A DNA stretch of 21,882 nt from CAZMNF01 sp964567595 (GCA_964567595.1 CAZMNF010000035.1:1-21882); one strand, 5' to 3'. Positions 1 through 9,700 are shown, counted from the stretch's first letter. Translations and numbers: made by a program. Notes: generated by a model not told the origin, from the letters alone.

Positions 1-602
1 TCGACATTGGTATCTTCGGTGAACTTGATCGTGTCGAAGCGAGTCGGATCGTCGGGGCTGTAGTCGAACGCCACGTCGATCTCTTGCTCGGGCGTGTCGA
101 CCTCGATCGTCTCCTGCGCGGTGTCCTCGTTCCCCTCATCGGTGCGGACCGTCAAGGAAACACGGTACGTGCCGTCACTGTCGTATTGATGCGTGGGGTT
201 CCGCTGCGTGGAGATCGTGCCGTCGCCGAAGTTCCAGCGCCAGCGCTCGATCTGGCCGCGCGGCTCCAGCGTCGAGCGATCCTTGAACTCGATCTCGTCA
301 AAGCGCGTGGGCTCGTCGGGCTGGAAGGAGAAGTCGGCGTTGACGACCTGCGGTTCGGTATCGACCCGAACCGTATTGGTCGCCGTGTCCTCCACGCCCT
401 CGGCCGTCGTGACGGTCAGCTCCACGCGATACGTGCCGTCCTCTTGGTACTGATGGCTCGGACTCTGCTCGCTGCTCGTCGTGCCGTCGCCGAAGTCCCA
501 CTCCCATTCGACGATCTCGCCGCCGCTTTCCACCGACGACCGGTCGGTGAAGCGGATCGTGTCGAACCGATCGGGATGATCCGGATCGAAGTCGAAGTCG
601 GC
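1..602 (-). repeat. 264-bp tandem PKD-coding repeat
   Basis: Three consecutive units begin at 602, 338 and 74 (reading leftwards), each 264 bp, equal to 88 codons. Each unit starts with an aromatic strand (FDF, FSF, FDY) followed by P-D-x-P-x-RFD-x-I-x-F. The first two carry WDFGDG or WNFGDG and HQY motifs at equivalent positions. The third is cut by the window edge, so the true copy number is unknown. Confidence 0.8.
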
Positions 603-1658
603 CGAGACGTTGGGCGGCGCCTCGCGGACGCGGAGGTCCACGTTCGGCAGTTCCTGCTCCACTTCGCGGCCTTGAACGTTGGTGTAGCGGACCTCGGCCG
701 TGGAATTGTAAAGCGGGAACGTGCCGTCCTCGTTGGCGCTGACCTCAAAGCGCAGGTCCCACGTCGATTCGGGCGCCAGCTCCGAGCGGCGCCAGGTCAG
801 CTCCGTTGCGCCGTCGGGATATTGGAAGGAGTCGACGGGCGGATTGCGCAGGGCCCGCTCGAAGGTGAACTCCGAGTTGATCGCGGTGACCACTTCCAAG
901 TCGCGTGCAAAGGGCATGTCCTCGTCGATCGAGCTCTCGAAGACCGTTCGGGCAATGCTGTCGGAGAACGTCTCGAAGAACTGCCCGCCCGTCGTCTCGG
1001 CCAGCTCGGTCAGCAGATCGCGATTGGGGAAGCTGCCGATCCCGACGGCGTGAACCGTGACGCCCATATTGGAAGCCATCTCGGCGGCCTCGACGGGATC
1101 GCGGCCGTAGTTGCTCCGGCCATCCGTGAAGGCCACGACGACGCGCTCGGCATCGTCGCGAGCGTCGAAATCAAGCTCGTCCGCGGCGACCGCGACGCCG
1201 GCGCCGAGGCCGGTCTTGCCCTCGGGCTCGAGGCCGTCGAGCGCATCTCGCACGCGCCCGGCGTTCTCGGGCGTTGACAAGGGCGCGTCGACGGTCGCCT
1301 CGGTCGCGAACGACACGAGGCCAACGCGATCGTTCGCGTCGAGCGCGTCGACGAGTCGCGCCGCCGCTCGGCTCGCTTCGTCGATGGGGAAGCTGGCCGA
1401 TCGGTCGACGACCAGCATCAAGTCCGTCGGGAGCCGATCGGGGAGCTCCGGTGCCTCGATTTCGAGTCGGACCTCGGCGGTCTCCTCGTCCTCGACGCCG
1501 GATCCCTTTTCGAACAGCTCTTGCGGTTCCACCGTCTGCGAGATCTGGAGCGATCCCACCTGCTGGGCGTTGCTGGCGATGCCGCCGAGCAACGCGAGCG
1601 CCGCGACGATCACCGTCGCGGCGCCGATCCGCCATCGTATCGAAGTCATGGTGCGCAC
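1..1658 (-). CDS. secreted VWA-domain protein with tandem PKD repeats (3' end outside window)
   Basis: The reading frame is open from 1658 to the left edge, so the C-terminus is missing. The N-terminus has a basic stretch and a hydrophobic segment ending near SNAQQ, a signal peptide. A von Willebrand A domain follows (about residues 77-245) with a complete MIDAS: DRSAS (D85, S87, S89), T149 and the aspartate of FTDG (D179). A strand-rich linker then leads to PKD domains with the EWDFGDGT-type core, spaced exactly 88 residues apart (about 353-440, 441-528, third cut at the edge). VWA and PKD domains bind metal-dependent ligands or form extracellular stalks, so a surface or secreted adhesion role is inferred. 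I chose the GTG at 1658 because AGGAGG lies 5 bases before it; the in-frame ATG at 1649 is 14 bases away and is the alternative. It lies 58 bases downstream of the next PKD protein, probably in one operon. Confidence 0.88.
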   Translation of the reverse strand, partial: MRTMTSIRWRIGAATVIVAALALLGGIASNAQQVGSLQISQTVEPQELFEKGSGVEDEETAEVRLEIEAPELPDRLPTDLMLVVDRSASFPIDEASRAAARLVDALDANDRVGLVSFATEATVDAPLSTPENAGRVRDALDGLEPEGKTGLGAGVAVAADELDFDARDDAERVVVAFTDGRSNYGRDPVEAAEMASNMGVTVHAVGIGSFPNRDLLTELAETTGGQFFETFSDSIARTVFESSIDEDMPFARDLEVVTAINSEFTFERALRNPPVDSFQYPDGATELTWRRSELAPESTWDLRFEVSANEDGTFPLYNSTAEVRYTNVQGREVEQELPNVDLRVREAPPNVSADFDFDPDHPDRFDTIRFTDRSSVESGGEIVEWEWDFGDGTTSSEQSPSHQYQEDGTYRVELTVTTAEGVEDTATNTVRVDTEPQVVNADFSFQPDEPTRFDEIEFKDRSTLEPRGQIERWRWNFGDGTISTQRNPTHQYDSDGTYRVSLTVRTDEGNEDTAQETIEVDTPEQEIDVAFDYSPDDPTRFDTIKFTEDTNV

Positions 1659-1694
1659 TTCGCCCTCCTTTTTGCCTATGCCCCTTCTTCGAGT

Positions 1695-1721
1695 GGTTGC
1701 CTCAGTCTCGGTTGCCTCAGT
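1695..1721. repeat. short tandem direct repeat at a stop codon
   Basis: The 12-mer GGTTGCCTCAGT occurs at 1695-1706 and again at 1710-1721 (15-bp period). It covers the stop codon of the upstream PKD gene and lies just before the leader of the VWA-PKD gene. It may be a replication-slippage scar. Confidence 0.6.
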
Positions 1722-3852
1722 TGGTCGGGTCCGGGACGGAGACGCCGCCCGGCAGCGATTGGTCCACCGGCGTGTCCGTCAGCCAGTGCGCGATCAGGGC
1801 CTTGATCGTTTCGAAGCCGACGGTCTGCCCGCACGTGCCGGGAACGCTGACGTCCTCGAGCCAGAACGCGATGGCGGCCTGAATCTGATCGAACTCGATC
1901 AGGTTCGACATGCCCACGTTGAGGCGATTCTCGGTCGCGTCCAGGTGGGCAACGGCCACCGGCACCGGCACGCACTCGATCAGCTCGACCTCGCGGTCGC
2001 CGTCGTCTCGGAACTCGAAGCGGGGGATGATCGCTTGGTGCTTGCCCTGCATGCGCACGAAGCCGGTGCTCTCGCCCTCGGGCACCGTCACTTCGTAGGT
2101 GATCGTCCGGCTGTCGCTGAACTGCGGATTGAGGCGCTCGGTGAAGACCCACTCGCGGGTGGACTTCTTGAACACCGCGCCGTCGTTGTTGATCGAGCGA
2201 ATCGCCCAGTTTTGCGGGAACGTCTCCTTGAGGCCGAAGCCGCGCAACTCGCTGTCGATCTCAATGTGGAGTCGGACGCGGAACACCCGACCTTCCTCGC
2301 TGGGCAGATGGACCTGGAAGTTGGGCAACGGCGTATGGATCGTCCGGGTGACCGTTGCGCCGCGTTGGGACCGCCTCGAGAGGTCCTCGTCGACCGGGAC
2401 GGCGTCGAGCTGGTGCGCGGTCAGCGTCTTGAGCATCTCCCAGTCGATGAGCGCGTTGCACGTGCCCGGAATGCCGGCCTCTTCCTTCCAGAACGACACC
2501 GAGCGCTGCAGTTGATCTTCAGTGATCTCATTGTCCAGGCGCAGATCCACGACGCCCTCGTTCGTCAGGTGACTGACGGCCACGGGGGTCGAGAGGCAGT
2601 CCACGAGGCAGACCTCGGACTGGCCCTGGATGTCGGTCAAGAACGCGGGGGACGCGCTCTCGATGAAGCCGTCGATGCTGAAGCAACTCGGCAGGTTGCC
2701 GACGTTGGCTTCGGGATTGACGGTCACGTCGTAGACGACGCGCCGGATCTCGTTGGCCTGCAGCGACGATGGCCAGACCCATTGGGTCTCGGCCCGCTTG
2801 AACGTCGCGCCGGCATTGTTCACGGGCGTGATCTCGTAGCCTGGCGGCAGGTCCTCGTCCATGCCGAGGCCGTTGACCGACGTGCCGAGCTCGATCTCCA
2901 CGGTGACGCGGAACGTGAACCCGACTGCCGCCTCCGGGGTGGAGATCGTGCGGGTGGCGCGCGAGCTCACCTCGACGACGTCCACGGTCTGTGTCGCCGT
3001 CGCGCTCACGCCCCGGTCGTCAGTAACCCGCAACGACACGCGGAACGTTCCGGTCTCCTCGAAGGAATGCTCGGTCGTCGGCGAGTCCGTTGAGACCTCG
3101 AACGATCCGTCGCCGTCGAAGTCCCACTCGTACGTCGCAATCTCTTGATCGTCGGCCGCCTCGGCCGCGCTTGCGTCGAACGTCACCGACGTCCCTACGC
3201 CCGGCTGTTGCGGGTTGAAGCCGAATTCGGCTCTCGGCGGGGTGCCGGCTTGAGCGCTGATGGTCAGCGGCTCATTCAGGTTGGGCAGAAGCCGAGAATC
3301 GGGATTGTTGAGGTCGCCGCTCAGCGCCGCCAGCTCGTCGATGCCGGAGTTGAACTGCGGCGTGATGGTGATCTCGAACGTGCGCGACAGCGGGCCCAGG
3401 GCCCCGCCGTCGTTGAAGCCTTCGTCCCAGCTCCACTCGACCTCGGCGGTCGAATCGTTGAGGGACCAGGTGTCGTCCGGGTCGTCCTGGACCTGGAACT
3501 CCGTTCCGTCGGGCAATCCCTCGAACGAGAACGTGACGTCACCCGGGCCGCCGTCGGCCAAGCCGTTCAGGACGACAAGACTGACGTTGCCCGTGTTCGT
3601 GTTCTCGTAGAGGAAGATCTGCGTCCGACCGTCGACCTCCAATCCCGTGTTGGACTGGAAATTGCTGTAGTTGTAGAAGTCCGTAACGGACTGCGAATCC
3701 TGCAGCGGGACCAAGGTCGTGCTGAAGTCGCCTTGCTCCAGCGTGTACGACGTGGCGTCCTCGTCGACTTGCGCCGCAACGGATACGGACATGAACAGCG
3801 ACAAAAAGAGCAATACCCCCAACACAGGGAGCATGCGGGTTGGACCTCTCAT
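1717..3852 (-). CDS. secreted PKD protein with a duplicated two-part C-terminal module
   Basis: The 711-residue protein starts at an ATG with AAGGAGG six bases upstream. Residues 1-28 are a signal peptide (hydrophobic 9-25, cleavage probably after VAAQ). Residues 30-205 are an acidic strand-rich region that I do not recognise. Residues 206-293 are a PKD domain (YEWDFDGDG, HSF, RVSLRVTDD). From residue 300 a module of about 200 residues occurs twice (300-499 and 500-702). Its first half is a beta domain opening with TRTI and containing a PVNNAGATFK or SINNDGAVFK segment. Its second half is helical, with PVAVxHL, an N-x-I-x-x-x-Q repeat start, FW, IPGTC or VPGTC, and a second helix ending PVD. 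The helical half resembles dockerin-like duplicated helices in layout but lacks an obvious calcium loop, so no such function is claimed. An extracellular structural or adhesion role is inferred. Confidence 0.85.
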   Translation of the reverse strand: MRGPTRMLPVLGVLLFLSLFMSVSVAAQVDEDATSYTLEQGDFSTTLVPLQDSQSVTDFYNYSNFQSNTGLEVDGRTQIFLYENTNTGNVSLVVLNGLADGGPGDVTFSFEGLPDGTEFQVQDDPDDTWSLNDSTAEVEWSWDEGFNDGGALGPLSRTFEITITPQFNSGIDELAALSGDLNNPDSRLLPNLNEPLTISAQAGTPPRAEFGFNPQQPGVGTSVTFDASAAEAADDQEIATYEWDFDGDGSFEVSTDSPTTEHSFEETGTFRVSLRVTDDRGVSATATQTVDVVEVSSRATRTISTPEAAVGFTFRVTVEIELGTSVNGLGMDEDLPPGYEITPVNNAGATFKRAETQWVWPSSLQANEIRRVVYDVTVNPEANVGNLPSCFSIDGFIESASPAFLTDIQGQSEVCLVDCLSTPVAVSHLTNEGVVDLRLDNEITEDQLQRSVSFWKEEAGIPGTCNALIDWEMLKTLTAHQLDAVPVDEDLSRRSQRGATVTRTIHTPLPNFQVHLPSEEGRVFRVRLHIEIDSELRGFGLKETFPQNWAIRSINNDGAVFKKSTREWVFTERLNPQFSDSRTITYEVTVPEGESTGFVRMQGKHQAIIPRFEFRDDGDREVELIECVPVPVAVAHLDATENRLNVGMSNLIEFDQIQAAIAFWLEDVSVPGTCGQTVGFETIKALIAHWLTDTPVDQSLPGGVSVPDPTN
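1747..2955 (-). repeat. intragenic duplication of a ~200-residue module
   Basis: Copy 1 spans 2356-2955 and copy 2 spans 1747-2355. Each has a beta half followed by a helical half ending in PGTC...(I/V)...AH(Q/W)L...PVD. The copies are clearly related but diverged, which indicates an old tandem duplication. Confidence 0.75.
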
Positions 3853-4106
3853 CACAGGCCTCCTTTGCATCGCTTCGCGTTTAAGGCGAGTCTCTTCATC
3901 CAAATTCCACGATAGCACCCGATCATGGGGCAAGCTGTGGTCTAGGCTACATTCGCTTTTCCGCGAAGGATGGAACATTTCTGGGGCCACGATAGCATCG
4001 TGCAACCGCCATCGACAAGCGCTCGAATCGGTCGGGGATCCCGCCCCAAGGAGGACAGGTTGCTTGCGCTACGCTGTGCTGCGTGGAGCTGCGGCCGAGG
4101 TGTCGT
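3853..4106. other. 254-bp gene-free interval between rplM and the PKD operon
   Basis: No open frame here looks coding. It should hold the promoter of the PKD operon, but I found no convincing -35/-10 pair. The 11-mer CCACGATAGCA occurs at 3907-3917 and 3987-3997. The second copy is part of a perfect dyad, CACGAT-AGC-ATCGTG (3988-4002). No rho-independent terminator with a T-run was seen after rplM. Confidence 0.6.
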
Positions 4107-4559
4107 CTAGAGGTCCAGCGGCTTGGGGGCTTGCGGCTGGTGGGGATGCTCCTCGCCGGCGTAGACGCGGAGCTTTTTCAGCATGAGACCGCCCAGCTTC
4201 GACTGGGGCAGCATGCGACGGACGGCCTCGTAGACGGGCTCGGTGGGGGCCTTCTCGATGACCTCGTTGAACGCGCGGGATCGCAGCCCGCCAGGGTAGC
4301 CGGAGTAGCTGTGATAGAGCTTCGATTGGGCCTTATTGCCCGTCACTTCGATCTCGGCGGCATTGACGACAACGACGTAGTCGCCGACGTCGACGTGCGG
4401 CGTGTAGATGGGCTTGTGCTTGCCCATGAGCACGGGCGCGATCCGAGAAGCCACACGGCCGAGGGTCTGGCCGCGGGCGTCGACGATCCACCACTCGCGG
4501 TCCCATTCCTGGCCCATCTCTTCGTTCTTGGCGACGTAAGTGCGCTGTCGGGTTTCCAT
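4107..4559 (-). CDS. rplM: 50S ribosomal protein L13
   Basis: The 150-residue protein has the normal L13 length. It carries the family landmarks WWIVDARGQTLGRVAS near residue 23, then LMGKHKP, the conserved GDYVVVVNA segment, the LYHSYSGYPGG loop, and the C-terminal AVRRMLPQSKLGGLMLKKLRVY stretch. L13 is an early-assembling 23S rRNA-binding protein of the large subunit. GGAGG lies 8 bases before the ATG. A sigma-70-like promoter sits just upstream in the 83-bp gap after purA, so the gene can be transcribed alone. In most bacteria rpsI (S9) follows rplM directly; here the next 254 bases hold no gene and a secreted PKD protein comes next, so S9 must be elsewhere. Confidence 0.97.
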   Translation of the reverse strand: METRQRTYVAKNEEMGQEWDREWWIVDARGQTLGRVASRIAPVLMGKHKPIYTPHVDVGDYVVVVNAAEIEVTGNKAQSKLYHSYSGYPGGLRSRAFNEVIEKAPTEPVYEAVRRMLPQSKLGGLMLKKLRVYAGEEHPHQPQAPKPLDL

Positions 4560-4582
4560 GTAAAACGCCTCCGAGAGAGCCT

Positions 4583-4611
4583 ACTGTAGCATGCGGCTTC
4601 CGCCCTCGCAA
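4583..4611 (-). promoter_or_regulatory. predicted sigma-70 promoter of rplM
   Basis: On the minus strand a -35 TTGCGA (4606-4611) and a -10 TACAGT (4583-4588) are separated by 17 bp. A TG one base before the -10 gives an extended -10. It lies between purA and rplM, about 24 bases before the rplM ATG. Confidence 0.55.
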
Positions 4612-4642
4612 GCGATTGGGCCCTGACGGGAAATTGAGCGCG

Positions 4643-5950
4643 TTACGCGCGGACGTCGATCGTGGCGTCGCTAGCCCGGCCGACGGAGATGATGGACACG
4701 GGCACGCCGATGGCATCCTCGATGAACGACACGTAGCGCTGGGCGTTCGGGGGCAAGTCGTCCCACGATCGGCAGCCCGCAATGTCGGCGGACCAGCCCG
4801 GGAGCGTCTCGTAGACGGGCTCGCACGACGCCAACGCCGTCGCGTCGTTGGGAAACGCCTCGATCGCTTGGCCGTCGTGCCGATAGGCCGTCGCAAGGTT
4901 CAGCTCGTCCAATCCCGACAGGACGTCGAGCTTGACCAGGGCCAGCTCGGTGAAGCCGTTCACCCGCGCCGCGTAGCGCAGGGCCACGAGATCGAGCCAG
5001 CCGCAGCGCCGCGGGCGTCCCGTGGTCGTGCCGTACTCGTCCCAGGGGTTCTCGCCCGTGCCGCGTAGCCGATCGCCGACCTCGCCCGTCTCTTCGGTGG
5101 GGAAGGGACCGGCCCCCACACGGCTGGTGAACGCCTTGGTCAGGCCGATGACCCGATCCAGCCGGCGCGGCGACACGCCCGCGCCGACGCCGACCCCGCC
5201 AATCGTGGCGTACGAGGACGTCACGTAGGGATACGTCCCGAACTCCACATCCAGAAGTGTCCCTTGAGCTCCCTCAAACACCACGGTCTGGCCGTCGTCC
5301 AGCGCGCGATTGACGACGTCGATCGTGTCGGCAATGGCGCCGACAAAATCTTCGGATGCCTCGAGCAGTCGCTCGGCCTCGACCCGCCCGTCGAGCTCGC
5401 GCAGCGCCTTCGAGTCGGGATAGCGGGCCCGGAAGTGCTCCACGTTGGCTTCGACCCGGTCGACGAACGCGTCCGGCTGGAGCAAATGGACGGCTCGCAG
5501 CCCGCGACGGGCGATCTTGTCTTGGTAGGCTGGGCCGATCCCCTTCGCGGTCGTGTCGATCTTGCCCTGGGCCCCCTCGAGGCGTTCGACGATCGGATGG
5601 TAGGGCAGAATGAGGTGGGCGCCTGCGCTGACGTGCACTTCGGGGGTGTCGTTCCTCGTGGCGCGCAATTGGCGGATCTCGTCGGCCAGCGACAGCGGCT
5701 CGAGCACCATCCCGTTGCCCAGAATGCCTGCACATCCCTCGTGGAGGGCCCCTGAGGGGACGAGGTGGAACTTGAACTCCTGTTCGGCGCGGCCGTCGGC
5801 GCCGTCCCCGTTGGAGACCGCGACGGTGTGGCCGGCGTTGGTGCCCCCGTTGAACCGGACGGCCATGTCGGCCTCACGGGCCAACCGGTGCGCGATCTTG
5901 CCTTTCCCTTCGTCGCCCCATTGGGCGCCGATGACGGCAATGCCCGGCAT
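4643..5950 (-). CDS. purA: adenylosuccinate synthetase
   Basis: The 435-residue protein matches the family length. It catalyses GTP-dependent joining of IMP and aspartate to give adenylosuccinate, the first committed step to AMP, in the cytoplasm. Visible motifs are the N-terminal GAQWGDEGKGK loop with catalytic D13, NGGTNAGHT with catalytic H41, the GAQGTLLDVEFGTYPYVTSS segment, and the late TTTGRPRRCGW substrate loop. A short acidic insertion of about eight residues follows H41 (near 46-56). The ATG is only 3 bases after the birA stop, with GGGAGG in the birA tail as ribosome-binding site, so ileS-birA-purA are co-transcribed. The next step of AMP synthesis, purB, lies just upstream in the same block. 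Confidence 0.97.
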   Translation of the reverse strand: MPGIAVIGAQWGDEGKGKIAHRLAREADMAVRFNGGTNAGHTVAVSNGDGADGRAEQEFKFHLVPSGALHEGCAGILGNGMVLEPLSLADEIRQLRATRNDTPEVHVSAGAHLILPYHPIVERLEGAQGKIDTTAKGIGPAYQDKIARRGLRAVHLLQPDAFVDRVEANVEHFRARYPDSKALRELDGRVEAERLLEASEDFVGAIADTIDVVNRALDDGQTVVFEGAQGTLLDVEFGTYPYVTSSYATIGGVGVGAGVSPRRLDRVIGLTKAFTSRVGAGPFPTEETGEVGDRLRGTGENPWDEYGTTTGRPRRCGWLDLVALRYAARVNGFTELALVKLDVLSGLDELNLATAYRHDGQAIEAFPNDATALASCEPVYETLPGWSADIAGCRSWDDLPPNAQRYVSFIEDAIGVPVSIISVGRASDATIDVRA

Positions 5951-5953
5951 GCC

Positions 5954-6742
5954 TCAGTCCTCCCATTCCAACGTGGTCTCTTCGCTCGTCAAAAGGCGTC
6001 GCTCGCCGTCGGCTCGGACTCGCAGTCGGCCGTCCTCCGCCAACCCCTCGACTTGGACGCGGCGTTTGTCGGAGCCGTGGACGATCCAGACGCGTTCGCC
6101 CAGGGCCGTGACCGCGGGCCACCACTCGCGCTGGATCGGGGCAAAGCCTGCCGTGTTGAACGTCCGATAGGCTGACGCGATCCCCTCGACCATGGCTGTG
6201 GCAGCGTCCGTGACCTCGACGGTCGTGCCGAGTTCCCGGCTCAACGAGGTCGCGGCCACGCGCGCGTCCTCGGGCACGGCGTTGTTGACGTTGAGCCCCA
6301 CGCCGACGATGAGCCAGGCGGGCCGGTCGCGCTGGAAGGTCATTTCGACGAGCGTGCCGCCCAGCTTGCGGCGACGGATCATGAGATCGTTCGGCCACTT
6401 GACCGTGGCGGGCACCCGGAACCGCTCGCGCAGCCCGTAAGCGAGCCCGACGGCCACCAACACCGAGAAGCAGCTGGGCTGGGTTGGCGGCGCGGTCCCC
6501 GTCGGGCGAAGCACCAATGAGGCCCACAGGCCGCCCCGCGGCGATGCCCATTCGCGACCGCGTCGCCCGCGTCCCCGGCGTTGCTCGCCCGCCAGGATGA
6601 GCGTTCCCTCCGGGGTGCCGGCCTCGGCCTCGGAGCGGGCGAGGTCCATCGTGGAGGCCACGACGTCGTGCCTGCGGAGCCGGCCGTGCGGGAACGCGTT
6701 GCGGAGCGTCCGTTGCAGCGCGTCGCGGGACGCCGTCGTCAC
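5954..6742 (-). CDS. birA: biotin--[acetyl-CoA-carboxylase] ligase (monofunctional BirA)
   Basis: This 262-residue biotin protein ligase activates biotin as biotinyl-AMP and transfers it to the carboxyl-carrier lysine. The catalytic GRGRRGREW motif is at residues 57-65, the KWPND biotin-binding strand at 115-119, and GVGLNVN at 147-153, followed by a C-terminal SH3-like domain (about 220-262). There is no N-terminal winged-helix domain, so it should not act as the biotin-operon repressor. The start is a GTG whose first bases overlap the ileS stop (GTGA), which suggests translational coupling; a much longer open frame in the same phase running back across ileS is not coding. purA follows after 3 bases. 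Confidence 0.94.
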   Translation of the reverse strand: MTTASRDALQRTLRNAFPHGRLRRHDVVASTMDLARSEAEAGTPEGTLILAGEQRRGRGRRGREWASPRGGLWASLVLRPTGTAPPTQPSCFSVLVAVGLAYGLRERFRVPATVKWPNDLMIRRRKLGGTLVEMTFQRDRPAWLIVGVGLNVNNAVPEDARVAATSLSRELGTTVEVTDAATAMVEGIASAYRTFNTAGFAPIQREWWPAVTALGERVWIVHGSDKRRVQVEGLAEDGRLRVRADGERRLLTSEETTLEWED

Positions 6743-9700
6743 GATGGCTCCACTCGGGCGAGCCCGACTTTGGCGGTGAGGCCGTTGACGTTGACGTCGT
6801 CGACGTATTCCAACGAGTCGCCCTCCGGCAGATCCGTCCTCAGCGAGACCGCCAGCGTCTCGTCCTGGACGTGCGTCTGGTGTTGCTGTAGCGCGTGGCT
6901 CAACTCCCGATCGGCCGCGACGTAGAGCTCGATGCGATCCGAGACCTCGAAGCCGGCCGCCTTGCGCAGCTGCTGCACGTGATGGACCAGCTCGCGCACG
7001 TGCCCTTCGGCCTGCAGCTCCGGCGTCAGCTCGGCGTCCAATGCCACAACGCAGTCGTCGTCGAACGCCACGGGCGCCTCGGCATCGGCCTCGTGGTGGA
7101 TCTCGAGGTGATCGCCCGTGAGGTCCACGGCCTCCTCGCCCAGCGAGAGCGTGTAGCGGCCGTCGCGCTGCAGTGACCGTTCGACCTCGCCCGGATCGAC
7201 TTGCTCCAGCAGGGCCGTCTGGATCGCAGGCGCCTTCGGGCCAAAGTCCGGGCCGATGGCGGCCATGTTCGGCTCCAGGCGGGTTCGCACGTGCTGGCGC
7301 CGCAGGTCGTCGTCGGTAAATTGCCAATCTTTCAGGTTCAATTCGCGCTTGACCAGCTCGGCGAGCTCGGGGGAGAGCTCGCGCGCGTGTCGGTGCTGCA
7401 CCCGCATGGTTCGCAACGGCTGGCGGACCTTGATCCCGCAGTTCTGGCGGGCGGCGCGGCCGAGCGAGACGACCTCGCGCGCCAGCGCCATGTCGCGCTC
7501 CAATGCGTCGTCCATGGCATCGGGATCCGGTTCGGGATAGCGCGCCAGATGGACGCTTTCGCCCTCGGGTTCGCCCAGCCCGCGGTAAATGTCCTCGGTC
7601 AAGAAGGGCGTAAACGGGGCCATCAGTTTGGACAGGCCGAGCAGCGCCTCGTAGAGCGTCGCATAGGCGCTGCGCTTGTCGTCGGTGAGCCCCTCGCCCC
7701 AGAAGCGCGGCCGGGAGACGCGCACGTACCAGTTGCTCAGATCGTCCACGAACGCGTCGATGGCCTGGGTGGCCGTCACGACGTCGTAGGCGTCCAACGA
7801 CGATGCGACGCGCTCGGCCGTCCGTGACAAACGCGAGGTGAGCCATCGGTCCAAGGGGGGACGCGCCGCGAGCTCGACTTGGTGCTCGTCGGGGACAAAG
7901 CCGTCGATGGCGGCATAGAGGGCAAAGAAGTTGTAAACGTTGGCCACGCGGTTGAGGAAGCCGTAGAGGACCTTGCTCGTCTCTTCCTTGGAGAGCGGGA
8001 CGTCGCGCCACGGAGCGCTGGCCGAGTAGAGGTACCAGCGCAGCGCGTCCGCGCCGAACTCGCTGGCAAAGTCCATGGGATCGAGGACGTTGCCGCGCGA
8101 CTTGCTCATCTTCTTGCCCTCGGCGTCGAGGCCCATCCCGGTCACCATGACGTGGCGATACGGATGGGGAGGCTCGCGATCAGGATAGAGCAGCGTGCTC
8201 GTGACGAGCAGGGAGTAGAACCACCCGCGCGTCTGATCCAGCCCCTCACAGATGAAATCGGCAGGGAATTGCTCCTCGAACGTATCGGCGTTCTCGAAGG
8301 GCGCGTGCCACTGGGCCGTGTGCATCATGCCGGAGTCGAACCAGCAGTCGATCACGTACGGGACCCGCTCCATCGTGCCCCCGCACTCGGGGCATGCCAG
8401 CGTCACCTCGTCGATGTAGGGGCGATGGGGCTCGACGTCTCGGGCCAGCTGAGGGTCTTGCGCGTTCTCGACGAGCTCCTGGCGGCTGCCGACGCAGCGA
8501 TCTTGACCGCAGTCGGTGCAGACCCAGACCGGCAGCGGCGTGCCCCAGTAGCGATCGCGCGAGAGCGCCCAGTCCTTCATGGATTCGAGGAAATTTCCGA
8601 AGCGCCCGTCACGCATGTGCTCCGGGTGCCAGTGGACCTGCTGGTTGTTGGCGATGATCTCGGCCTGGCGCGCGGTCGTCCGGATGAACCAGGAGTCCAG
8701 CGCGTAGTACAGAAGCGGGGTGTCGCAGCGCCAGCAGAAGGGATAGTTGTGCTCGTAGGTGGCCTGTTTGTAGAGCTTCCCGTCGGCGTCCAGATCCTTC
8801 GTGATCTGCTTGTCGGCCTCTTTGACGAACCAGCCCGCATAGGGGGCGACGTCCTCGGTGAAGCGCCCGTTGGGATCGACCGTGTGGCGTTTGGGCAGGC
8901 CGAAGGTCTCCCCCAATTCGTAGTCCGCCTCGCCGTACATGACGGCGGTGTGGACGACGCCGGTCCCCTCTTCGGTGGAGACCATCTCGCCCGTCTCGGC
9001 GATGACGTACCAGGCCTCGGGGGATTCGCCGTCCGCGTCGAGGGCGTCCTTGAGGTGCGAGAACGGCGGCTCGTAGGCCCAGCCGTCCATCTCGCGGCCC
9101 TTGATCGTCTCCCGCACCTCGTAGTCGCCGTCGATGACGTCATCGACGAGCTCGTTGGCCAGGTAGTAGATCTCCTCGCCCTGCTGGACCTTGGCGTAGT
9201 CGATGCCGGGCCCGACCGCGAGCGCGACGTTGCCCGGCAACGTCCAGGGGGTCGTCGTCCAGGCCAGAACGTATTCGTTGGGTCGATCGCGTAGCGCGAA
9301 TTTGACGTACACGGCCGGGTCGGTTGTCCGCTCGTAGCCTTGGGCGACCTCGTGCGAGCTGAGCGGCGTGCCGCAACGGGGGCAATAGGGGAGCACCTTG
9401 TGGCCGCGGTAGAGCAACCCCTGGTCCCAGATGGTCTTGAGCGCCCACCAACCCGATTCGATGTAGTCGTCCGTGTAGGTGATGTAGGGATCGTCGAGAT
9501 CGATCCAGAAGCCCATGCGCCGGATCATCTCTTCCCAGGCGTGGACGTACTTCCAGACGTTTTCCTTGCACGCCTCGACGAACGGCTCCACGCCGTAGGC
9601 CTCGATCTCCTGCTTGCTGTTGAGCCCGAGCAGCTTTTCCACTTCCAGCTCCACGGGCAGCCCGTGGGTGTCCCAGCCGCCCTTGCGGACGACGTGATAG

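Noticed and set aside
1111..3093. Long plus-strand open frame of 660 codons
   Set aside because: It is antisense to two well-supported secreted PKD genes; its translation is arginine-rich and low-complexity with no domain, as expected from GC-rich antisense DNA.
6743..8011. Upstream extension of the birA frame across ileS
   Set aside because: The extension overlaps IleRS in another frame and has a composition typical of GC-rich shadow frames; the GTG at 6742 gives a normal-length BirA.
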